DNA from: Pseudomonadota bacterium | GTDB lineage: Bacteria; Pseudomonadota; Alphaproteobacteria; Acetobacterales; Acetobacteraceae | Direction: 5' to 3' | NCBI GenBank assembly: GCA_023390705.1 | Contig: JAEWCI010000577.1 | Span: 1 to 6,716, forward strand | Length of the DNA: 6,716 bases | Part shown: in pieces, positions 1 to 5,893 of the stretch | Layout of the letters: the number at the start of each line of letters is the position of its first letter | Numbering within the stretch: the first letter of the stretch is position 1 | Notes under the pieces: model-generated | What the model saw: the letters and a program-made list of their open reading frames with translations, nothing else | Told to the model about the DNA's origin: nothing | Database searches by the model: none | Made by a program: the position numbers and the translations under genes

Positions 1-816
1 CAGCCGCCGCCGGAGATCCAGCAATTGCTGGCCCGCAACCGCGCCATCGCGATCGAGGCGATGGACCCGCGGCCGATGATGGCGCTGATGCGCTTCAACT
101 TCCTGCAGCCGCCCTTCGACAACCCGGCCATCCGCCGCGCCCTGCTGCCGGCGATCAACCAGGAGGATTTCATGGTGGCGGCGGTCGGCACCGACCGCAG
201 CCTGTACGAGACGGATGTGGGCTTCTTCACCCCGGGCGGGCCGATGGCCAGCGACGTGGCGCTGGAGCCGTTGAGGGGCCCGCGCAGCCTGGACCGCGCC
301 AGGGCGCTGCTGCGCGAGGCCGGCTACAGCGGCCAGCAGATCCGCCTGCTCGGCCCGACCGACATCCTGGTGCCGGCGGCGCTGACCCAGGTGGCGCTCG
401 ACCTGTTCCGCCGGCTGGAGGTGAACCTGGACGCGGTGCTGACGGATTGGGGCACGGTGGTGCAGCGCCGCGCCAGCAAGGAACCGCTGGCGCGCGGCGG
501 CTGGTCGGTTTCGATGTATGCCTTCAGCTCCATGGATTTCCTGACGCCCGCCACCAACCCCACCCTGCGCGCCAATGGCGCCAATGCCTGGTTCGGCTGG
601 CCCGACATCCCGCGCATCGAGGAGTTGCGCGATGCCTGGTTCGAGGCGCCGGACCTGGCGGCCCGCCAGTCCATTGCGCGGGAGATCCAGGTGGTGGCGA
701 TGCGGGAACTGCCCTTCATCCCGGTCGGCGCCTATCGCAGCCAGACCGCGGTGCGGCGCGACCTCGCGGACCGGGTGCGGGGCATGGCGATCTTCTGGGG
801 CATCAGGCGGGCCTGA
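1..816 (+). CDS. ABC transporter substrate-binding protein, family 5 (peptide type), C-terminal half; start outside window
   Basis: Frame 1 is open from the first base to TGA at 814-816, giving 271 residues with no start. Alignment to the complete paralogue at 4277-5878 puts the first visible residue near its residue 262, so about 260 residues are missing upstream. An in-frame TTG at position 25 is internal to the conserved domain and is not the start. Visible landmarks, numbered from the window edge, are: PPFDNPAIRRA (37-47), typical of the C-terminal lobe of SBP_bac_5 proteins; FFTPGGP (75-81); TDWGTVVQRRASKEP (148-162); RANGANAWFGWP (190-201); and the C-terminal FWGI (265-268). By family knowledge it is a periplasmic receptor that delivers a peptide-like solute to an ABC permease; the actual ligand cannot be read from sequence. 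There are no cysteines in the visible part. It is separated from the next SBP by 153 bp, so it may end its own transcription unit. Family assignment is secure; substrate is unknown. Confidence 0.93.
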   Translation, partial: QPPPEIQQLLARNRAIAIEAMDPRPMMALMRFNFLQPPFDNPAIRRALLPAINQEDFMVAAVGTDRSLYETDVGFFTPGGPMASDVALEPLRGPRSLDRARALLREAGYSGQQIRLLGPTDILVPAALTQVALDLFRRLEVNLDAVLTDWGTVVQRRASKEPLARGGWSVSMYAFSSMDFLTPATNPTLRANGANAWFGWPDIPRIEELRDAWFEAPDLAARQSIAREIQVVAMRELPFIPVGAYRSQTAVRRDLADRVRGMAIFWGIRRA

Positions 817-863
817 GTGACTGCCTTGGTGGTCAAGCGCCGATGTTGGCCGCGATGACCAGC

Positions 864-883
864 CGCCGTGCCCGGCGTCTTCT
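864..883 (+). terminator. Weak candidate intrinsic terminator after the first SBP gene
   Basis: A perfect 5-bp GC stem, CGCCG (864-868) with CGGCG (873-877), closes a 4-base loop (TGCC) and is followed by TCTTCT (878-883). It lies about 50 bp after the stop codon at 814-816 and about 90 bp before the next start. The stem is short and the T tract is broken by cytosines, so termination would be weak. In DNA this GC-rich such hairpins arise by chance. Confidence 0.25.
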
Positions 884-911
884 AGGCCCGGTACCCTGCT
901 GCTAACCTGCC

Positions 912-950
912 GGGACAGGCCCGGAAGAGGCCGAAGGGAAGGCCGGTCCC
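912..950 (+). promoter_or_regulatory. Imperfect 10-bp inverted repeat in the leader of the second SBP gene
   Basis: GGGACAGGCC (912-921) can pair with GGCCGGTCCC (941-950) over nine of ten positions; the one mismatch is A917 opposite G945. The 19-base loop (922-940) is mostly purines. The repeat ends six bases before the Shine-Dalgarno-like run at 956-964 of the gene starting at 970. No T tract follows, so it does not look like an intrinsic terminator. In RNA it would form a stable stem just ahead of the ribosome-binding site; in DNA it could be an operator. Function is inferred from position only. A third GGCC (929-932) within the loop offers alternative pairings. Confidence 0.35.
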
Positions 951-969
951 TCAACAGAAGGGGGCTTGA

Positions 970-2550
970 ATGCAGCGAAGGATGCTTCTGGGCGCGGCCG
1001 CGGCGGCTGCCGTGCTGCCGCGCGTGGCGGTGACCCAGCCGGCGGTGCAGCGCACGCTGCGGGTGGTGCCGCAGGCCAATCTCACCAGCCTCGATCCGGT
1101 GTGGACCACCGCGGTCGTCACCCGCAACAACGCCTTCCTCATTTACGACCAGCTCTGCGCCCAGGACGCCAAGGGCGAGATCCGGCCGCAGATGGCGGAA
1201 GGCTGGAGCATCGAGGAGGACGGCAGGAGCTGGACCTTCACCCTGCGCGAGGGCCTGCGCTTCCATGATGGCGAAAAGGTGCGCGCGGCGGATTGCGTCG
1301 CCAGCATCCGGCGCTGGGCGCGGCGCGATCCTTTCACCCAGGTGCTCTGGCCGCGCGTGGCGGAACTGGCCGCGCTGGACGACCGGCGCTTCCGCTTCCG
1401 CCTGCACCAGCCGACGCCCCTGTTGTTGCAGGCGCTCGGCCAGACGCAATTCCCCTGCTTCATCATGCCGGAACGCATCGCCAGCACCGATGCCTTCCAG
1501 CAGATCCGCGAGGCCATCGGTTCCGGCCCCTTCCGTTTCCAGCGCGACGAATGGAACCCCGGCCAGCGCGCCGCCTGGACGAAATTCGAGGGCTATGTGC
1601 CGCGGCAGGAGCCGGTGGACGGCCTTGCCGGTGGGCGGGTGCCGCGGATCGAAAGGGTAGAGTGGACCATCATTTCGGATTCCGCCACGGCGGCGAATGC
1701 CATGGTGACGGGCGAGCAGGATTATTGGGAATACCCGTTGCACGATTTGCTGCCGCTGCTCCGCCGCTCGCGCGACCTCGTCGTGCAGCAGCGGCTGCTT
1801 GACGGGACCTACGGCATCTGCCGCTTCAATACGCTGCATCCGCCCTTCGACAACCCAGCCATCCGCCGCGCCGTTGCCATGGCGGTGGACCAGCGCGACT
1901 ACATGCGCGCCGTGGCCGGCAACGAACCCGATGGCTGGGAGGCCTGCGAGGGCGTCTTCACCTGCGGCACGCCTCTGGCCAACGAGGCCGGCAGCGAGAT
2001 CCTCAAGACCCGCAGCATCGACCGCGCTCGTGCCGCGCTGCGCGAGGCGGGCTATGCCGGCGAGAAGGTGGTGCTGATCGCACCCAGCGACTACCCGCAG
2101 ATCAACGCGCTGTCGCTGGTGACGGCCGATCTGCTCCAACGGCTGGGGATGAACCTGGAACTGGTCGCCGCCGACTGGGGCACGCTGGTGCAGCGCCGCG
2201 CCAGCAAGGAACCGGTGGATCGCGGCGGCTGGAGCGTGATCCACACCACCTCCTCTGGCCAGTCCCTGGCGCTGCCGGTATTCCACCTCTTCCTGCGCGC
2301 CAACGGCCCCAATGCCTGGTTCGGCTGGCCTGAGGACGCCGAGATCGAAAGGCTGCGCGCCGCCTGGATCGAAACCCAGGACGCGGCCACATCGCGCCGG
2401 GTGGCGGAACAGCTCAACCGCAGGGCGATGAAGGTGATGGCCTATATTCCGCTCGGCTTCTACTGGCAGCCCTCCGCCTGGCGGCGCAACCTGACCGGGG
2501 TCTTCCGCAGCCCGGTCACCGCATTCTGGAACATTGGAAAGACCGCATGA
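970..2550 (+). CDS. ABC transporter substrate-binding protein, family 5 (peptide type), probable Tat substrate
   Basis: This is a complete 526-residue receptor of the DppA/OppA/GsiB class (SBP_bac_5), a usual length for the family. The ATG at 970 is supported by a purine-rich AGAAGGGGG (956-964) five bases upstream. The N-terminus has an RRMLL twin-arginine-like motif (residues 3-7) followed by an Ala-rich hydrophobic stretch to about residue 21; the cleavage site is unclear because no clean AxA is seen. Family landmarks follow in order: LRFHDG (96-101), GSGPFRF (184-190), PPFDNPAIRRA (291-301), ADWGTLVQRRASKEP (401-415), RANGPNAWFGWP (443-454) and a C-terminal FWNI (519-522). It should bind a peptide-like solute in the periplasm; the ligand is not identifiable. 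Unusual points are six cysteines, including C326 and C332, and TGEQDYWE (247-254) where the two downstream SBPs have QNNE(V/A)DWWE. Its stop overlaps the next start (ATGA), so the two are probably co-translated. Confidence 0.95.
   Translation: MQRRMLLGAAAAAAVLPRVAVTQPAVQRTLRVVPQANLTSLDPVWTTAVVTRNNAFLIYDQLCAQDAKGEIRPQMAEGWSIEEDGRSWTFTLREGLRFHDGEKVRAADCVASIRRWARRDPFTQVLWPRVAELAALDDRRFRFRLHQPTPLLLQALGQTQFPCFIMPERIASTDAFQQIREAIGSGPFRFQRDEWNPGQRAAWTKFEGYVPRQEPVDGLAGGRVPRIERVEWTIISDSATAANAMVTGEQDYWEYPLHDLLPLLRRSRDLVVQQRLLDGTYGICRFNTLHPPFDNPAIRRAVAMAVDQRDYMRAVAGNEPDGWEACEGVFTCGTPLANEAGSEILKTRSIDRARAALREAGYAGEKVVLIAPSDYPQINALSLVTADLLQRLGMNLELVAADWGTLVQRRASKEPVDRGGWSVIHTTSSGQSLALPVFHLFLRANGPNAWFGWPEDAEIERLRAAWIETQDAATSRRVAEQLNRRAMKVMAYIPLGFYWQPSAWRRNLTGVFRSPVTAFWNIGKTA
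2536..2541 (+). promoter_or_regulatory. Ribosome-binding site for the third SBP gene, inside the end of the second
   Basis: GGAAAG lies five bases before the ATG at 2547, within the last codons of the upstream gene. It supports this start, gives the ATGA overlap (2547-2550), and fits translational coupling of the two receptors. Confidence 0.6.
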
Positions 2551-4136
2551 TTCCTGCCAGCCGTCGTTTCGTCCTCGCCGCCGCGCTTTCGGCCCCTTTG
2601 GCGGCGCCGGCCATTGCCCGGGCGCAATCCGCGGGCCGGACCCTGCGCTTCATCCCGCAGGGCAGCCTGGCGAATATCGACCCCGTCTCGACGACGACGC
2701 TGGCCCGCAACCATGCGCTTCTGGTCTACGACACGCTGTTCGGTCTCGGCCGGGACTTCCAGCCGAAGCCGCAGATGGCGGCTGGGTACGAGGTTTCGGG
2801 GGACGGGCTGACCGTTACCATCAGGCTGCGCCCCGACCTCCGCTTCCATGATGGCGCGCCGGTGCGGGCGGCGGATTGCGTCGCCTCCATCGCGCGCTGG
2901 TCGAAGCGGGATGTGCTCGGCTCGCATCTCGCGCAGCTTGCCGAGGAGATGGTGGCCATCGCCGATGACGGCTTCCGCATCCGGCTGAAGAAGCCCTGGC
3001 CGGGGCTGATCTGGGCGCTGGGCAAGCCTTCCGCCGGCATCTGCGCCATCATGCCCGAACGGGTGGCGCAGACCGACCCCTTCCAGCAGATCACGGACTA
3101 TACCGGCTCCGGCCCCTTTCGCTTCCGCGGCGACCAATGGGTGCCGGGCAGCCTCGCGGCCTATGAGCGCTTCAACGGCTATGTGGCGCGTGAGGAGCCG
3201 GCGGATTTCCTGGCCGGCGGCAAGGCGGTGCATTTCGACAGGGTGGAATGGCGGGTGATGCCGGACGCGGCCGCCGCCGCGGCGGCATTGCAGAACAACG
3301 AGGCGGATTGGTGGGAGGCGCCCCTGGCCGATTCGCTGCCGGCGCTGCGGCGCAACCGCGACATCGCCGTGGAGGTGGTGAACACCGCCGGCAGCCTGGC
3401 CATGCTCCGCTTCAATCACCTGCACCCGCCCTTCGACAAGGCGGAGGTACGGCGTGCGCTGCTGCCGGCGCTGGATCAGCGGGCCTTCATGCTGGCGGCG
3501 ATGGGCGAGGACCCGGCGAGCTGGCAGGTGCCTGCCGGTGCCTTCACCCCGGGTACGCCGCTGGCCAATGAGGCCGGATTGGAGGCAGTGACCACACCGC
3601 GCGACCTGGAAGCCGCGAAGCAGGCGCTGCGCGCCAGCGGTTACAATGGCCGGCGCGTGGTGATGCTGGCGCCAACCGATTTCCCGAACCTCGCCGCGAT
3701 GTCGCAGGTGGCGGCGGAACTGCTGCGCCAAGTCGGCTTCACGGTGGACCTGCAAGCCATGGACTGGGCCACGCTGGTGCAGCGCCGCGCCAGGCGCGAG
3801 GCGCCGGAACAGGGCGGCTGGAACCTGTTCTGCACCACCTTTGAAGGGCTCGATGTCGCGGTGCCCGGCAGTCACCAGGCTCTGCGCGGCAACGGCGCCT
3901 CCGGCTGGTTCGGCTGGCCCACCAGCCCGCGGCGGGAAGCCCTGCGCGAGGCCTGGTTCGACGCCCCGGACCTGGCGGCGCAGCGGCGGATCGCCGAGGA
4001 CCTGCAACGGCTGGTCTGGGAGGAGGCGCCCTTCCTGCCTCTTGGCCTGCTGCGGCCGGCCCAGGCCTATCGCCGCAGCCTGAGCGGCATCCTGGCCGGC
4101 GGGCCGCCGCTGTTCTGGGGCGTGCGCCGGGGTTGA
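2547..4136 (+). CDS. ABC transporter substrate-binding protein, family 5 (peptide type), Tat signal
   Basis: This is a complete 529-residue SBP_bac_5 receptor. The leader is the most typical Tat signal here: SRRFVL (5-10), then a hydrophobic Ala/Leu stretch and a probable cleavage site ARA|QS after residue 26. There is no lipobox, so a soluble periplasmic protein is expected. Landmarks in order are LRFHDG (98-103), GSGPFRF (187-193), LQNNEADWWE (248-257), PPFDKAEVRRA (294-304), FTPGTPLANEAG (333-344), MDWATLVQRRARRE (405-418), GWFGWP (453-458) and C-terminal FWGV (523-526). Its N-lobe is especially like the preceding SBP (shared VRAADCVASI at 106-115), which suggests a local duplication followed by divergence. 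The ATG overlaps the upstream stop, so the pair is almost certainly one transcript. No permease follows directly, so it must work with the permease further downstream or one elsewhere. Family is secure; substrate is unknown. Confidence 0.95.
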   Translation: MIPASRRFVLAAALSAPLAAPAIARAQSAGRTLRFIPQGSLANIDPVSTTTLARNHALLVYDTLFGLGRDFQPKPQMAAGYEVSGDGLTVTIRLRPDLRFHDGAPVRAADCVASIARWSKRDVLGSHLAQLAEEMVAIADDGFRIRLKKPWPGLIWALGKPSAGICAIMPERVAQTDPFQQITDYTGSGPFRFRGDQWVPGSLAAYERFNGYVAREEPADFLAGGKAVHFDRVEWRVMPDAAAAAAALQNNEADWWEAPLADSLPALRRNRDIAVEVVNTAGSLAMLRFNHLHPPFDKAEVRRALLPALDQRAFMLAAMGEDPASWQVPAGAFTPGTPLANEAGLEAVTTPRDLEAAKQALRASGYNGRRVVMLAPTDFPNLAAMSQVAAELLRQVGFTVDLQAMDWATLVQRRARREAPEQGGWNLFCTTFEGLDVAVPGSHQALRGNGASGWFGWPTSPRREALREAWFDAPDLAAQRRIAEDLQRLVWEEAPFLPLGLLRPAQAYRRSLSGILAGGPPLFWGVRRG

Positions 4137-4153
4137 GGTCCCGGCGCCCGATC

Positions 4154-4169
4154 TGGCACGCCGCGTGCA
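4154..4169 (+). promoter_or_regulatory. Candidate sigma-54 (RpoN) -24/-12 promoter
   Basis: TGGCACG (4154-4160), a 4-base spacer, then GTGCA (4165-4169) matches the sigma-54 consensus TGGCACG-N4-TTGCA with one mismatch (G for the first T of TTGC). The GG and GC dinucleotides have the correct spacing. It starts 18 bp after the stop of the third SBP and would initiate near 4180, giving a leader of about 97 bases before the ATG at 4277. It would make the fourth SBP and the permease a separately controlled unit. No clear activator site was recognised nearby; one could lie inside the upstream gene. The same bases hold a perfect inverted repeat, GCACG-CCG-CGTGC (4156-4168), so an operator is an alternative reading. 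Confidence 0.5.
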
Positions 4170-4264
4170 AGATCACCGGGGGAACGAGATCTCAGGCCCG
4201 GGGCGCTGGCGCATTGCTCAAAGATGCGGCAGGCTGTCACCAAACCGGGCGAATACCGGGAACT

Positions 4265-4270
4265 GGGGGA
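4265..4270 (+). promoter_or_regulatory. Ribosome-binding site fixing the start of the fourth SBP gene
   Basis: GGGGGA lies six bases before the ATG at 4277. It supports that start over in-frame upstream alternatives, the earliest a TTG at 4133 that overlaps the previous gene. The residues between 4133 and 4277 have no signal-peptide or family character, whereas the sequence from 4277 begins with a Tat leader. Confidence 0.6.
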
Positions 4271-4276
4271 CAGCAG

Positions 4277-5878
4277 ATGGATCGCAGGAATTTCCTGAAG
4301 GCTTCGGTGGGCCTTGGCGCGCTGGCGGCAGGCGGTGGGCTGCCAGCCCCGGCCTTCTCGCAGGGCGCCGCCGCGCGCACCCTGCGCTTCGTGCCGCAGG
4401 CGAACCTGGCCAATTTCGACCCGATCTGGGGCACCCAGTATGTGGTGCGCAACGCCTCGGCGATGGTGTGGGACACGCTCTACGGCTTCGATGAGAAGCT
4501 GGAGCCGCAGCGCCAGATGGTCGAGTCCGAGCAGGTCTCCCAGGATGGGCTGACCTGGGATTTCCGCCTCCGGCCGGGGCTGAAGTTCCACGACGGCTCG
4601 CCGGTCACCTCCCGCGACGTGGTCGCCAGCCTGACCCGCTGGAGTTCCCGCGACCCCACGGGGTTGATGATCAAGGCCATCCAGCAGGAACTGGTCGCGG
4701 TGGAGGACCGCCATTTCCGCTGGGTGCTGAAGCGTCCCTTCCCGAAGATGCTGCTGGCCCTGGGCAAGACCAGCACGCCCATGGCCTTCATCATGCCGGA
4801 ACGCCTGGCGAAGACCGATCCCTTCCAGCAGGTCAGCGAATATATCGGCTCCGGCCCGATGCGCTTCAGGCGCGACGAATGGGTGCCGGGCGCCAGGGCG
4901 GTGTTCGAGAAATTCCCCGACTACCAGCCGCGCCAGGAACCGGCGAGCTGGCTGGCTGGCGGCAAGCGCATGCTCGTGGACCGCGTCGAATGGATCGTGA
5001 TGCCGGACCCGGCCACGGCCTCGGCCGCGCTGCAGAACAATGAAGTGGACTGGTGGGAGAACCCGATCACCGACCTGATCCCGCAGCTCAAGCGCAACCG
5101 CAACATCCGCGCCGACATCGCCGACCCGCTCGGCAATATCGGCAGCTTCCGCATGAACCATCTGACCACGCCCTTCAACAGCCTGAAGGCGCGCCAGGCG
5201 GTGATGGCGGCCCTGAGCCAGGAAGACTACATGCGCGCCCTGGTGGGCGACGACGAGAACATGTGGAAGCGACTGCCCAGCTTCTTCGTCCCGGGCACGC
5301 CGCTCTATACGGAGGAGGGCGGCGACCTTCTCAAGGGTCCGCGCAACATGGACCTTGCCAAGCGCCTGCTGGCCGAGAGCGGCTACAATGGCACCCCGGT
5401 TCCCTGCATCGTCGCCCAGGACCAGCCCATCACCAAGGCCCAGGGCGACGTGACCGCCGATCTGCTCAAGCGCATCGGCTTCAACGTGGACTTCGTCGCG
5501 ACCGACTGGGGCACCACCGGCCAGCGCCGCGCCATGAAGAACCCGGTGGGGCAGGGCGGCTGGTCCATGTTCCATAGCTGGCATGCCGGCGCCGACTTCA
5601 TCAACCCGGCCGGCAATATCGGCGTGCGGGCGAATGGCGATGGTGCCTGGTTCGGCTGGCCGAATGTCCCGGCGGTGGAAGCCGAGGTGACCAACTGGTT
5701 CGATGCAAAGAACCTGGAGGAGGAGAAGGCCGCCATCCGCCGGATGAACCGCGCGGCGATGGAGAATGTGGTCTACATCCCGACCGGCTTCTTCCTGCAG
5801 TACCAGGCCTGGCGCTCCAGCCTCTCCGGCATCCAGAAAGGGCCGCTGCCCTTCTTCTGGGGCGTGGCGAAGAACTGA
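4277..5878 (+). CDS. ABC transporter substrate-binding protein, family 5 (peptide type), Tat signal; likely cognate receptor of the adjacent permease
   Basis: This is a complete 533-residue SBP_bac_5 receptor. It opens with a near-consensus Tat motif, DRRNFLKAS (2-10), followed by a Gly/Ala-rich hydrophobic stretch and a probable cleavage AFS|QG after residue 28. Landmarks in order are LKFHDGSPV (102-110), GSGPMRFRRDEW (191-202), LQNNEVDWWE (252-261), FFVPGTPLY (336-344), TDWGTTGQRRAMKNP (409-423), RANGDGAWFGWP (451-462) and C-terminal FFWGV (526-530). Only one cysteine (C377) is present. It differs from the other three in its QRRAMKNP segment and lacks the PPFDN run (TPFNSLKARQA at 298-308), so it seems the most divergent copy. 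The permease start lies 15 bp after its stop, the usual receptor-permease order in dipeptide/glutathione-type operons, so it is the best candidate for the operon's dedicated receptor. A candidate sigma-54 promoter lies about 120 bp upstream. Family is secure; ligand is unknown. Confidence 0.95.
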   Translation: MDRRNFLKASVGLGALAAGGGLPAPAFSQGAAARTLRFVPQANLANFDPIWGTQYVVRNASAMVWDTLYGFDEKLEPQRQMVESEQVSQDGLTWDFRLRPGLKFHDGSPVTSRDVVASLTRWSSRDPTGLMIKAIQQELVAVEDRHFRWVLKRPFPKMLLALGKTSTPMAFIMPERLAKTDPFQQVSEYIGSGPMRFRRDEWVPGARAVFEKFPDYQPRQEPASWLAGGKRMLVDRVEWIVMPDPATASAALQNNEVDWWENPITDLIPQLKRNRNIRADIADPLGNIGSFRMNHLTTPFNSLKARQAVMAALSQEDYMRALVGDDENMWKRLPSFFVPGTPLYTEEGGDLLKGPRNMDLAKRLLAESGYNGTPVPCIVAQDQPITKAQGDVTADLLKRIGFNVDFVATDWGTTGQRRAMKNPVGQGGWSMFHSWHAGADFINPAGNIGVRANGDGAWFGWPNVPAVEAEVTNWFDAKNLEEEKAAIRRMNRAAMENVVYIPTGFFLQYQAWRSSLSGIQKGPLPFFWGVAKN

Positions 5879-5893
5879 CGGACCGGCACCCGC

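Noticed and set aside
25..27. TTG as the start of the first SBP
   Set aside because: The frame is open to the window edge, and residues before it align with the paralogues, so the gene is cut by the window and not truncated at its start.
817..969. Sigma-70 or sigma-54 promoter for the second SBP
   Set aside because: TGCTAACCT near 898-906 resembles an extended -10 but has no convincing -35. TTGG-like runs near 826 and 846 lack the correctly spaced GC of a -12 element.
458..2214. 29-bp identical stretch in SBP1 and SBP2 as a recombination or insertion site
   Set aside because: It encodes the conserved QRRASKEP motif in the same position of both genes and is partly shared with SBP3, so it is better explained by common ancestry or gene conversion than by a mobile element.
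2460..4007. 515-residue open frame on the minus strand
   Set aside because: It is antisense to the third SBP and has the same shadow composition, with no recognisable domain.
4133..4276. N-terminal extension of the fourth SBP from a TTG at 4133
   Set aside because: The extra 48 residues lack family similarity, overlap the previous stop codon, and would bury the Tat leader. The ATG at 4277 has a good ribosome-binding site.
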